Source: Ligustrum vulgare (taxonomy: Eukaryota; Streptophyta; Magnoliopsida; Lamiales; Oleaceae). Taken from it: a stretch of 64,000 bases of DNA. Shown piece after piece: positions 32,086 to 43,210 of the stretch; the stretch's first letter is position 1; each line of letters starts with the position of its first letter. Both the position numbers and the translations under genes were made by a program. Below the pieces are notes generated by a model. The model saw only the letters and a list, made by a program, of their open reading frames with translations. It was not told the origin of the DNA and did no database searches. The DNA lies in NCBI GenBank assembly GCA_963555705.1, contig OY743184.1, positions 25,940,639 through 26,004,638 of the forward strand. The letters are read 5' to 3'.

Positions 32086-32190
32086 TATATATACACGCAC
32101 ACACATATATATACACATAAATATATATACACAAATATATAATTCTATAGACACATATATATACACACATACATATACATACATATATAC
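32030..32190. repeat. (AC)n / (AT)n microsatellite cluster
   Basis: Runs of AC units at 32031-32044 and 32057-32083, then interspersed ATATATACACA words to 32190. It sits upstream of the CACTA coding region, next to a purine-rich (GAGAG) stretch at 32280-32400. Confidence 0.9.
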
Positions 32191-32656
32191 AAAAACGAGA
32201 ATCGGGTCTTACAATGTAGGAGGTGGCGGCGGCGGTAGAAGAGTGAGGGCGGTGGAGGCGGCGTTGGCGGTAGAATAGTGCCGTGAGACTCACAAGAGAG
32301 GGAGAGGCGTGAGAGTAGAGAGGAGAGAATTGTGAGAGTGAATTGTGAGAGAGAGGCATGAGAGTAGAGAGAAGAGTGTACTGAAAGAGAGAAAGAGGCG
32401 CGAGAGTGTGTATGAAATTACCGGGAGAAAATTAATTATAAGAACCGCGTCAGTTTAAGAAAAAACCGATGCGAGAAACAAGGTTTCTCGCGTCGGTTCT
32501 CCTTGAACCGACGCGCAAAGTCGGCCGGTCCAACTTTGCGCGTCGGTTTAAAATGGAAACCGACGCCTCTTCCTAAATTTTAATTATGAAAATGCCACCG
32601 TCCCTTTTTACACGTCGATTTTTTGAAAAATCGACGTCTCTTCCTCATTTTTTTAA

Positions 32657-32673
32657 TGCATTTTTGTACTAGT
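32657..32673 (-). repeat. Terminal inverted repeat of the CACTA element
   Basis: The sequence is GCATTTTTGTACTAGTG, ending in the diagnostic TAGTG, the complement of CACTA. The matching terminus on the left is missing. Confidence 0.8.
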
Positions 32674-32889
32674 GAATGAATGTGATATTGAAGAAAAGTA
32701 AAAAAAATATAAAATAAAACTTTTACGTTTGATCTTTGAGACAATTTTATGGACAATATGTTTATTGTTTGCTCTCACATGTTAGCTTGAATTAAATTTC
32801 TCATTGAGATTTTCAATTTGACATCCATATTACATATTTTTGATTTCAAAATAATACAATAATTATTATAAAAAATATAGTTTATACAT

Positions 32890-32982
32890 TGATCGGGCTT
32901 TTTTTAGTGATTGTAAAAATGGACCTATGAAATCCACCAAATCAGGTCGCCCCATCCGAGGCTCGGGTAGGCCTTATATCCC
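32890..32982 (+). repeat. Truncated 5' LTR of the first Tat element
   Basis: The first 93 bp match 41514-41606 nearly perfectly up to CTTATATCCCGG. After that the text jumps from LTR to gag. The deletion removed about 580 bp of LTR, the primer site and the start of gag. Confidence 0.85.
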
Positions 32983-35731
32983 GGCCAACACTTCAGCTGA
33001 GGATGATAATCCTCCACCTCTTGAAGATGTTGGGGAAGAACAAAATCCAGAGGCAACTCCAGACAATGAACCTGTTAGTCGGGAAGATTTCAACGAACTT
33101 CAGCAGCAGCTCCGCGAACTTCGTCAAGCTCTTCAACAACAGAACAGTCATCAAGCGCAGCCTGACCCGAACACTCCAGGCACAATTCCCAGGGAAGGTC
33201 TCCAGCCAGTTAACCCTATGGCTGACAACTCCCTGGGGATAAGGGGTGCCCATCCCATGACAGAAGGATCTGCCAACTTGACACAGCAAGAACTCTCAAG
33301 AATCATTCAGGAAGGAATTGCTGATGGAATACGACAGAACTCCCAGGGTCGGACGTCATTCGTGAGAAGAACCCCCTTTACTCCTGAAATAACATCCTTT
33401 CCCTTGCCAGATCGATTTAAATACCCTCGGATAAAGGAATACGATGGAAAAACAGATCCTAACAACCACTTGAACACCTACACGGATGTCATGGACATGC
33501 AAAATGCTCCCGATCAGATTCTGTGCAAGGCCTTCCCGCAAACCTTGACAAATTCAGCCCGAGACTGGTTCTCAACGATACCTCCAGGATCCATCTCTTC
33601 CTTTGCAGATCTTACTGAGAAGTTCACTATTTTCTTTGCAAGTAGCAAAAGAATCAAAAAGACGGTCGCATCTCTCATGCAGTTAAAGCAAGCTCATAAT
33701 GAAACGCTGCGTGAATTCATGACCAGGTTTAATGCTGAAAGACTTCAGATTCCAGATCTCCATATATCATCAGCAATTTCAGCCCTTACCTTGGCTATTC
33801 GAGGCCCGGAATTCAGAATGTCCCTATCTAAGAACCCACCATCAAATGTAACAGAGCTTCTCCGAAGAGCAGAAAAGTACATAAACATGGAGGAGACACT
33901 TTTGTCAGTTCGGGCACAGGATCAAGGGCATGGAACAGTAGCACAATCTTCACAATTAACAAAGCAAGGGAATAAAAGGTCGAGACAGGAAGACGAGAAG
34001 AATTCGTCCCGAACTAACTCAAAGGGGAATGGCAATGGGCATCCGAGTTTAACTCCGCTAAACGCACCCCGATCCCACATTCTCATGGAAATCAAAAGAC
34101 GCGAAGACTTACGATGGCCTAAGCCTATCAAAGGGAAGATTGATGAAAAGAATCGACATAAGTATTGTGACTTTCACAAGAGCCCGGGCCATACCACGGA
34201 TGAATGCAGAACTTTGAAACAGGAGATAGAGGCCCTCATAAAAAGGGGCTTCCTGGGGCACTACATAAAGAAAGACGATAAAGAGCATGGGAAAGGGGAA
34301 GAGAATTCCAGATCCGCTGGCACCATAAATTTTATCGTCGGAGGAATAGCATCTGGAGGTGATTCGAATAATGCACGAAAGAATCATGCCCGTGCACTAA
34401 GTGATCGGGAAGAAAGGTCGGGATGTCATGACCAGGAAATCTCGAACAACATCAGCTTCAGCAATGCCGAAATGGAAGGGATTTCGTATCCTCATGACGA
34501 CGCTGTTGTTATCAGCACAACAATAGCCAATTTTGATGTCAGGAGGGTGCTAGTTGACAATGGGAGTGTAGCCAACGTTCTATCCTTGGAAGCTTTCAAT
34601 CAGATGCAACTTCCCAAAGATCGGCTTCGACAGGTCGTTACTCCCCTAACTGGGTTTGGAGGAGGAATCGTGAAACCCGAAGGCCTAATTGACCTTCCCA
34701 CTTCCCTAGGATCAGAAGAGAAACGTGTAACAAAGATGACTCCGTTCCAAGTCGTCAAAGCTCCTATGGCCTACAATGCTATCTTGGGAAGGCCATTCCT
34801 GAATAGCCTCAAAGCTATAGTATCAACTTATCACCTGGCAATCAAGTTCCCAACTTCCGCAGGCATAGCAACTATTCAGGGAAATCAATCGGTAGCCAGA
34901 AGTTGCTACATCAACTGCATTGGAAAAAATAAGACATATTTGATGTCAATAGAACTTCCTCATGAAGAAAGAATGTCGCCAGTAGAGGAGCTGGAAGAGG
35001 TTCATGTCTCAGAAGGGAAGAGCTTCACAATTGGGAAAGAGCTCTCCAAAATAATGAAGGAAGAGTTGTCACAGTGTTTAAAGAAGAATATCGATGTTTT
35101 TGCGTGGAGCGCTGAAGATATGCCCGGGATTGATCCTGAGCTCGTCGAACACAGGCTCAACGTCATGCCCGACAAGAAGCCCGTAAAACAGCGAAGAAGA
35201 CAGTTTGCCACAGAAAGGAGGCAGATAATAAAAGAGGAAATAGATAAACTCTTGAAAGCAGGATTTATCAAAGAAGTGAAGTATCCAGAGTGGCTAGCCA
35301 ATGTGGTCTTGGTAAAAAAGCCAAATGGGAAGTGGCGAGTTTGTATAGACTTCACCGATTTGAATAAGGCATGTCCAAAAGACAGTTATCCTCTCCCCAG
35401 GATCGACAGGTTGGTGGATTCCACATTAGGGTCCGAACTTTACAGCTTCCTAGACGCCTTCTCGAGATATCATTAGATTCGGATGGCACGGGAAGATCAG
35501 AAAAAAACTTCCTTCATGGCAGATGAAGGAATATACTGCTACAAGGTCATGCCGTTTGGATTAAAGAATGCTGGAGCCACGTATCAAAGGTTGGTTAACA
35601 TGGTCTTCTCCCGACACATTGGGCTTAACATTGAAGTCTACGTTGATGACATGGTAGTAAAAAGCTCAAGAAGAAAGACCACATTCCTGACCTTGAAGAC
35701 ATATTCAATGCACTCAGAAAACATCAGATGA
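32927..35731 (+). pseudogene. Gag, protease and reverse transcriptase of the first Tat element
   Basis: An 849-codon frame is followed after one stop (35474-35476) by more of the same frame to 35731. Residues 1-18 are translated LTR, so the ORF start is artificial. Gag core: RFKYPRIKEYDGKTDPNNHL, then DLTEKFTIFFASSKRIKKTV. Zinc knuckle: YCDFHKSPGHTTDEC (C-x2-H-x4-H-x4-C). Protease: RRVLVDNGSVANVLSLEAF, with D-N-G. RT: VKQRRRQFATERRQIIKEEI, KWRVCIDFTDLNKACPKDSY, and beyond the stop MPFGLKNAGATYQRLVNMVF with the catalytic VYVDDMVVKS. The stop replaces the base after the SFLDAFSRYH motif. A frameshift near 35700 ends the frame. Confidence 0.92.
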
Positions 35732-37079
35732 AACTGAATCCTGCAAAGTGCGCCTTCGGAGTAGGCTCGGGAAAGTTCTTGGGATTCATGATCACTCAGA
35801 GAGGTATCGAAGCTAATCCAGATAAAATTTCAGCCCTAGCTTCAATGGAACCTCCCCGAAACATCAGGGAAGTACAGAAATTAACAGGAAGAGTAGCGGC
35901 ATTAGGTAGATTCATGTCAAAGGCAGCAGACAAATGTTTCCCCTTCTTCAAAACTCTTCGAGGAAACAAGGACTTCAAATGGGACGAGGAATGCGAGGTC
36001 TCCTTCAGTAAGTTGAAAGAATACTTGGGGACACCTCCGATACTGGTAAAGCCGAATCCAGGGGACAATCTGTTCCTATATCTAGCAGTGTCTGATCATG
36101 CTGTGAGCGCCATTTTAATTAAAGAGGAAGAGAAGACCCAAAAGCCTATATATTATGTTAGTAAGATGATGTTGGAAGCAGAAACCTGATATACATTGAC
36201 AGAGCAGCTCGCACTTGCCCTGGTTACAGCAGCGAGAAAGTTAAGACCATACTTTCAAGCCCATGCAATAACTGTCCTCACAAATCAGCCCTTGAAGCAA
36301 ATCTTGCAGAAACCAGATGTATCCGGTCGTCTACTGAAGTGGTCGATCGAGCTCGGGGAGTATGACATCGAGTTCAAACCTCGGCCTTCCATCAAAGCAC
36401 AGGTCTTGGCTGACTTTGTTTCCGAACTCACCCCAAGACCTCGGGGGCCTACAGGTCATGACCGGGAAGAGACCACATGGACTTTGCAAGTGAATGGAGC
36501 ATCGAATGCTGCGGGCTCGGGGGCAGGAATCATATTAAAGAAAGATGATGGCACAATGGAAATTCAGTGCGCAATACGTTTTGATTTCCCAGCAACCAAT
36601 AACGATGCAGAGTATGAGGCCGTAATTGCTGGACTTCAACTCAACATCTAGGGGTCGAGCATATCAAGGTCCTTAGTGATTCACAATTAGTGGTAGAACA
36701 GGTAAACGGCACTTTTGAAGCGAAAGATGAGAAAATGTCATCTTACAGGATGATGGTCTTGGACTTGCAAAGGAAGTTCAAGTCTTGCTGCATAAACAAA
36801 ATTCCGAGGTCCGCCAATCACAAAGCGGATACCCTGTCAAGACTTACTTCTTCCAATCTAGACCACCTGGATAGGACCGTGTTCGTACGAACTCTTCATG
36901 AGCCTAGTATCATACAACAACCCGAGGTCATGGATATTTCTTATCAAGAGCCCAGTTGGATGGATCCAATAATTGAATATCTAACATTAGGAAAGTTGCC
37001 AGATGACAAAGTAAAGGCCAGAAAAATCAAAGCAAGAGCCCTGAGGTATACCTTGTTGCAGAATACCTTGTTCCGCTGA
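35728..37079 (+). pseudogene. RNase H domains of the first Tat element
   Basis: Piece 35728-36189 has LNPAKCAFGVGSGKFLGFMI and VQKLTGRVAALGRFMSK, the RT thumb and connection. Piece 36196-36651 continues the original RNase H remnant and then a second, archaeal-type RNase H starting TWTLQVNGASNAAGSGAGII. Its first catalytic Asp (family VDGASN) is Asn here. NNDAEYEAVIAGL holds the Glu-rich helix. A frameshift near 36650 shifts into 36690-37079, with SANHKADTLSRLTS at the end. Dual RNase H domains are typical of Tat elements. Confidence 0.85.
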
Positions 37080-38185
37080 AGCTTCACACTTCCTTATCTG
37101 CGATGCCTAACTCCAAAAGAAGCAGCTCTTGTTATAGCCGAAGTTCATGAAGGAATTTGTGGAGGACACCAGGGAGCAAGAGCTTTAGCACTGAAACTGA
37201 TAAGATACGGGTACTATTGGCCTAATATGAAGAAGGATGCCCTTAGTTATGTGAAAGCCTGTGACAAGTGCCAAAGATTCGCAGCTCGATTACATCAACC
37301 TGCGGAAGAGCTATCCTCAATATCGTGCCCATACCCTTTCGCCCAATGGGGAATCGACATACTCGGGCCTTTCCCTATAGCCCGGGGTCAGGTCAAGTTC
37401 TTAGCAGTTGCAGTGGAATACTTCACTAAGTGGGTGGAAGCCGAACGCTAGCCGTGATCACAGAACAAAAGTTGGAAGCATTTGTGTGGAAATCAATAGT
37501 TTGCCGTTTTGGTCTTCCCAAGACATTAATAACGGATAACGGGCGTCAATTTGAGTGCCAAGCCTTCAAGCAATTCTGCAAGAATCTGGGAATAGAGCAC
37601 AGGTTGACCTCCGTTTCGTACCCGCAGAGCAATGGGTTGGCTGAAGTAACAAATAGGCTCATCTTACAAGACTTAAAGACTTGCCTTGGCAGTGCCAAGG
37701 GAGATTGGCCCGATCTCCTCCCAGAAGTACTTTGGACCAACCGAACCACCTTCAAGACAGCAACAGGGGAACCCCCATTCATGCTTGCCTTCGGGATGGA
37801 AGCTGCTGCTCCCATAGAAGTAACCATTCCAAGCTTCCGTGCCATGGCCACAGGCTCGCCCGACCACATCGAAGGGCAGAGAGAAAGTCTGGATCTTCTA
37901 GAAGAAGTCAGGGAAAACGCATCATTAAGAATAGCAGCCTATCAACAGGCCATGTCTAAGAAGTTTAATATCTGAGTGAAGAAGAGGGAGTTCAGAATGG
38001 GGGATCTCGTCCTTCGCCGCAGTGAGGCTGCCGGTCATCAACCAGGGAAACTTGGGCCCATTTGGGAAGGACCTTATGAAGTCATCCGAAAGGTGGGAAA
38101 GGGCTCATACAGCCTCCGCACAATGGATTCAAAGCCTCTTCCTCGGCCATGGAATGTGGAGAACTTGAAGCCATACTACAAGTAA
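37080..38185 (+). pseudogene. Integrase of the first Tat element
   Basis: The zinc-binding segment HEGICGGHQGARALALK ... YVKACDKCQRFA (HHCC) is split by a stop near 37077. The core has WGIDILGPFPIARGQ (Asp), then after a frameshift near 37440 TLITDNGRQFECQAF (Asp) and SYPQSNGLAEVTNR (Glu). The C-terminus beyond one stop (37973) reads FRMGDLVLRRSEAA and GPIWEGPYEVIRKVG. All three acidic residues remain, but the frame is broken three times. Confidence 0.88.
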
Positions 38186-38454
38186 TCATATCGAGTCATT
38201 TAGTCCTAGTAAGGTCGGCCCTGCGCGCCCATTTTTATATTTGCTTTCGGACTTGCACGTCCCCCAGAGAATACTATGGTCGGGCCTGCGTGCCCATTAC
38301 TTTGTCTTTCAGTGTCAGGGGCGGGTACTCTTTTTCCTTGTCCAGATTTTTTCCCAATGGGTTTCTCTGGATAAGGTTTTAACGAGGTCCATGTTCAGTC
38401 CCCTTCAATAAAAGTACTTCTTCCAAAGAATGAGCACTACAAAGATCATATGTC

Positions 38455-38805
38455 GAAGTAATTTACAAGGTCATCCACATGACTTTACAAATTATTTCTC
38501 ATCCAATAATTTACAATGTCTCATGACAAGACTTTACAAATTATTCTTCCACGAATAATTTACAAGGTCTCATGGCAAGACGTTACAAATTATTTCCCAT
38601 CCAATAATTTACAATGTCTCATGACAAGACTTTACAAATTATTCTTCCACGAATAATTTACAAGGTCTCATGGAAAGACAATACAAATTATTTCCCATCT
38701 AATAATTTACAATGTCTCATGGCAAGACTTTACAAATTATTCTTCCACAAATAATTTACAAGGTCTCATGGCAAGACGTTACAAATTATTTCCCATCCAA
38801 TCATT
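38455..38805. repeat. 98-bp tandem repeat in the first Tat element
   Basis: The word TTACAATGTC recurs at 38511, 38609 and 38707, exactly 98 bp apart. Each unit is a dimer of two roughly 49-bp related halves (AATAATTTACAATGTCTCATG and AATAATTTACAAGGTCTCATG). About 3.5 copies. It lies between pol and the antisense gene. Confidence 0.9.
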
Positions 38806-39253
38806 AACAAATACAGGTCGGTATCGCCCGATCTTTTCAATTAACTGAAAGGGTCGGGCAAACCCGGTCTCTCCAGTTGTACTCAACTCAAAGTCTTGAT
38901 GCTACAAAAGGTTAAGTCCGTTCTTATGATGGGAAACATAAGGTCGGGTACTACCTGACCATAGAGTATCAACTAGATAAATTCTAGGAATCTTGTGCTC
39001 AACCCAAGGAAATAGTTCGGTTACCTGACCTTATAGGATATCATTTCTAAAAGTTTGTACAAGTAAAAAGCTCGGATTGTTTTATATACGGAAGATCATG
39101 CTTTATCATCAATCCATAAATTAGATACGAAACAATAAACACGAGCTTTGACAAAAAAGAGACATTCTTCATTAACAAAAAACCTTGTTACAAAAAAAGG
39201 CCACAAGGTTACATCTCGGCCTATAAAAGGGAAATGTACAGCAGATTTTCCTA

Positions 39254-41144
39254 CTACTGCTCAGGGTCACTAGCACGGGCTTCTTCTTCGTCAGACTCGA
39301 CCTCTACTACATCTTCCAGGAAAGGAGTGAGGTCCAGATCTTCAGTGCCCAATGGAAATTGAGAAAGCGGGCTGGTGTCCAGGTCGGGCGCATGCATCTT
39401 GATCCATGCCCGGGCTTGTCTCATGCCCTGGGAATAGGATTCCAGGGCATAGTTACCCACGGCAAGGTCATATTCCTCAGACTTCTTGTAAGCCTCGACC
39501 GCCGCCACCTTCGCCACTTCTATCTCTTCCCTTGCCCGGTGAAGATCTTCAGATAGTTTGACATTTTCAGAGCGAGCAAGATCCCGGTCTTCAGTTATCA
39601 AAGCCAAATCAGTTTCCATTCTGGTCAACTTTTCTTCAGCGTTGTTAGCACGGGTTGCCTCGTACTGAACAGAATGGACGAGCTGACTCATAGCCTCCCC
39701 TCGCCGGACACCTTAGTTTATAAGACCCCGGCCAATACTGAGCATCTATACGAGTTAAAATACTTGTATTATTTGGAGGCAAAATATAATACCAAAAGTA
39801 AAAGGTCGTCTTGAAATTACCTTAAGCGCCGCATTCAGAAAATGATCCACCCCGTTCTCTAACGAGACTTCATCAGAATATTTCTCGAGTATACCGGGGT
39901 GGTAACTCTCTTCCAATTTAGACCGCAAGTCGGCCAGGGAAGGACCCTCTACTGCAGCTTCAGGAGGATCAGACCTTGTATTCTCTTCCCGGACGGGAGC
40001 GCGGCGAACACCTTGGCGGGTCTCGCGCCGGGGTGGAACTTCCACGTTTCTCCCTGAAGTTTCGCCCGGCCTGGACTGTGCCTGGCGTGGCCTTTTTTGT
40101 GGTCGTCTTCGAGTAATACCACCTTCCCTCCTCCTTTCAGCAGCAGCTCGAGCCCTCTCTTCGGCCGCTTTCTTTAACCTGTCCCCATCAAAAGCCATAC
40201 CTGTGAAAGAACGGGAAGGTTAGATAAAAAGCAATAAGAGGGGAAAGGGAACATTTTCTAGTGGAAAAATGAAATCAACTATTACTTAATTTACAAAGCC
40301 GGGTCCTACCGGGCTCCAAGTCAAGGCCGGCCTGACCTAAGATCTCGTTGGTAGTAAGATCTGAAGCCTCCTCGGCCAGAAGTCCGAAGTTACAAACTCT
40401 TATGGCGTTGGCCAAGAGGTCGGCCATCTCGTCCTCCCCCATATTACCCATTCTATTAAAGTTGTCTACCTCCGGTTTCCTAAAAGTGGGCCAAAAAATA
40501 TTCTCACCTTCCCGGGGTTTGATATAAAAGAATTTTTCCTTCCAATATTTCAAGGAAGAGGGAACCCAGGGCACCTCGAACCTCCCCTTCCTGCATAAGT
40601 AAACAAAGCAGTTACATCGGGGTAAAAACTTCAAATTTAAAAGGCATTTGCAAAGGTTCACGGTAGGTTCGATCCCTAGACTCCTACATAAAACAAAGAA
40701 GTAAGCTAGAATTCTCCACCCGTTTGGGACCAGCTGCCCGGGAAGAATGCTAGCCGTAAAAAGGAAATCTACAAAAAAGTGATGTAAGGGGAACCTGAGG
40801 CCGGCCACTAACGAGTCGTGAAATACTACGGTCTCCCCTTCCCAACAATGATATGATACATCATCATGATCGGGTGCCCGGGATGTATACCTATCAGATA
40901 GACCAAACTTTCTCATGTCAGCCTCGACCATGTGTTCCTTCATCCTACTGTTGTAAGTGGGTAACTCTAGGTCGGGACTGCCCGGTCTATCATCAAATTC
41001 AGGGTTATTGACTTCCTCATCATCGCTCGACTCGTCCCCCCCGGATGTTGGTGGAGGTTGGTAAAATCCTATTGGCTCTACATCTAAAGCCTCGTCCAAA
41101 TTTTCTACCTCCCTAAGGTCCGTGATGTTCACTTGCCTGGCCAT
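39254..41144 (-). CDS. Antisense three-exon gene of the Tat element (551 aa)
   Basis: On the minus strand exons 41144-40310, 40200-39821 and 39694-39254 join through GT-AG introns into one frame of 551 residues plus stop: exon 1 ends LEP, exon 2 starts GMAFDGDRLK and ends NAALK, and exon 3 starts AMSQLVHSV. Exon 1 has an acidic head (DDEEVNNPEFDDR), then FPLHHFFVDFLFTASILPGQ and LAYFFVLCRSLGIEP, which resemble the putative gypsy-type transposon domain (Transposase_28, PF04195). Exon 2 is Arg-rich, likely nuclear-targeting. Exon 3 is a coiled coil with an acidic tail. Such antisense ORFs are known in Tat/Retand-type elements and their role is not established. All three exons are intact although gag-pol is broken. 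Splice sites are my prediction. Confidence 0.7.
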
Positions 41145-41299
41145 TTTCCTAACGATTAAATTACAAAATAAAATTAACGTCGGGAGAGGTCGAGATTACC
41201 TAAAGGTCATGCTTGGAATTTTAGCTCGTGTTAGACGCTCGGGGAGTTGTCTGGTTTTCACTAAAATTGCAAAGTGAAAAGAATGAGAGCATAGGGACC

Positions 41300-41315
41300 A
41301 CATATATATATAGGA
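41300..41315 (-). promoter_or_regulatory. TATA box candidate of the antisense gene
   Basis: On the minus strand CCTATATATATATG lies about 160 bp before the ATG at 41144. It is outside the LTR (which begins at 41514), so the antisense gene would have its own promoter. Confidence 0.4.
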
Positions 41316-41513
41316 GGAAAAAGGCGGGAAAACTTTTGAAATCCCGCCACTCATTTTTGACACGTGGCAGCAATCCAGAAGTGTGATATTAATGATGACG
41401 TGTAAAACAAAGGACAAAACAGTTGACGAAACACGTCATTAATAAAGGTGACAGCTGTCAGGAGTTAATTGCATTCAGGCATCCTTCGCCGATCCCTGAT
41501 GCACGGGGGCCAT

Positions 41514-42186
41514 TGATTGGGCTTTTTTCAGTGATTGTAAAAATGGACCTATGAAATCCACCAAATCAGGTCGGCCCATCCGAGGCTCGGGTAGGCCTTA
41601 TATCCCGGGCTTTGAGGGTCTCAACCGTCAAGCCTTTCTTTCTCTAGGCCGGGATGTATGGTCGGCCTTATTACCTCCCAGCCCAGAATTGCCCGATCAG
41701 TTCAGGCCTTGCATCTATAGTGGGGAATATGCCCGGCTTTACCCGGCCACTTCAGGTTTCCGGGTGTTCACCCTTATGGGCTTTATTAACGGGCCACCTC
41801 CTTGGGCCCTTGGAATAAGACATAACCTATAAGGAGTCATCCTAAAAAAGAGGAAGTACAATTCTTATAAGATTAGAACTCCTCCTAAAAGGTAAGTTTA
41901 TGGCAATAAGGACTCCTTCCTAAAATAAAGGGAGTTATGGGCTTTTCCAGCCCTATAAATACAGCTCATTTACTCGCATAAATTCATTCACAATTCATTA
42001 CGCTTTCCAGTCATATATTCTCTCTCTATCTTTTTCCAGAAAACTAATTCTCACACCGGAGGGGCGACGGGGAGAATCCTCCTCGCCTTTTTTGCAGGTT
42101 ATTCAAGGTGGGTTCATCAATCTCTTCAAGCAATCAAAGTATCACCAGATCCTGCCACGTCAAGGTTAGGATTTTTGACAGCATCA
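41514..42186 (+). repeat. 3' LTR of the first Tat element
   Basis: The 673-bp segment runs from TGATTGGGC to GACAGCATCA, followed by the target duplication TACAT. A TATA box (TATAAATA, 41954-41961) lies in the last third, as expected for U3. The purine-rich GCACGGGGGCCAT just before 41514 is the polypurine tract. The short ORF 41551-41832 is LTR sequence. Confidence 0.88.
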
Positions 42187-42191
42187 TACAT

Positions 42192-43210
42192 TAAAAAAAT
42201 ACATATTGATGCCGTTAATAGCATCGCGTGGATGCCATTGCTAATGCCATTAATGACACATGTACCACAATATTTGCTAAAATATTTAATACAATATTTT
42301 TTTTTTTGTAAAAATTTTTAGATTTAGAAAGTTATTTTGGCGGGAAACTATATGTGAATTTTGGTGAATGCTATTCTACTTTAATAATAATAATAATAAT
42401 AATAAGAAGAAGAAGAAGATTAAGATTATTCTGGAATATTGTATTGACATATTGAATGAAAAAAATTATATTAAAGCAAATAGTTATCTATCATAAACTT
42501 GTTTAGTAAAAAATGATATGACTAGATTGAATAAATATACCTCTTTTTTTATGTAATTCAAGTCAAGAGAACACAAATCTTTTCGTTTTGAATAAGAAGA
42601 GAGGATTTCTATGTCATTTCAATTGACTAAAGCTTCGTGACTTTAAAAAAAATCAATTTGTTTGTGCTCGATTGACTAGAATTTCGGCTAATAATGTGCT
42701 ATAAACTAGAGAGAAAAATCAAAGAGTCAAAATTCTTGTGTGCATTTCATTAATGCATTTCAAGTTGCCTTAATTGAGCATTTATGGGAGCAAATTGCTA
42801 ATTTTGAAAATCAAGACAACGTTTTTTAATCTATCGATTGTTGTGTTTGCTTTCGAAGACATGTCTTCATTCGCTCTCGAAGACAAGCCTTCAATGTAGT
42901 TATTCAAGATGAATAATTTGGTAATTTAATTTTTTACGTTCACAATAATGACATTTTATTAGGTACCTCCAAATCTTTAACTACTAATTTAAAATAAAAT
43001 TAAACCAATTAAATAGATAATGAATACATAAATAATTTGTAGAATTATAAATAATAATAATAAGAAGAAAATTAAAAGCAGCTTATCCCAAATTTGAGAT
43101 CAACCGTTGGAGAAGAAAAATGGTTCGAACCAAATTTGGGCCAAAGTTTGAAGCAAATTTGGTCCAAACCTTTAGAGATGCTCTAAAGACCTAGAGCTAT
43201 AAGGGTATGA
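42192..43210. other. Intergenic, no gene seen
   Basis: AT-rich DNA with an (AAT)n/(AAG)n run at 42383-42418 and an imperfect inverted pair around 42855-42895. 43090-43190 ends in AGAGATGCTCTAAAG and has repeated words CAAATTTGGNCCAAA, a look typical of Tourist-type MITE ends, but I found no partner end. Confidence 0.35.

Larger units (their letters stand above)
27150..32673 (-). mobile_element. CACTA (En/Spm) element, left end truncated
   Basis: The right end reads GCATTTTTGTACTAGTG (32657-32673), the complement of the CACTA terminus CACTAGTACAAAAATGC. Subterminal repeats AAACCGACG / CGTCGGTTT are clustered at both ends (27390-27560 and 32440-32640), as is usual where the CACTA transposase binds. 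No CACTA terminus is found at the left, where the sequence abuts the broken chromovirus. Minus-strand coding pieces between 28000 and 31540 give transposase-associated, Transposase_24-like, DUF8039-like and Ulp1 protease domains. The TNP2 catalytic domain was not found. Confidence 0.8.
32890..42186 (+). mobile_element. Tat-lineage Ty3/gypsy retrotransposon with antisense gene
   Basis: Bounded by the target duplication TACAT (32885-32889 and 42187-42191). Plus-strand gag-pol occupies 32927-38185, followed by a minisatellite, a minus-strand spliced gene (39254-41144) and the 3' LTR (41514-42186). Tat-type Gag, a second RNase H domain before integrase, and an additional ORF between pol and the 3' LTR are the marks of this lineage. 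The 5' LTR is reduced to its first 93 bp, so the primer site and gag start are gone. pol has several stops and frameshifts, so the element is dead. Confidence 0.9.

Noticed and set aside
31963..32359. Cys/Val/Tyr-rich minus ORFs
   Set aside because: They translate the (AC)n/(AT)n cluster upstream of the CACTA gene.
41551..41832. 93-aa ORF starting MKSTKSGRPIRG as a gene
   Set aside because: It lies wholly within the 3' LTR of the Tat element and shares its start with the artificial gag fusion.
42950..43200. Tourist-type MITE ending AGAGATGCTCTAAAG
   Set aside because: The right end looks typical, but no matching left end or target duplication was found.
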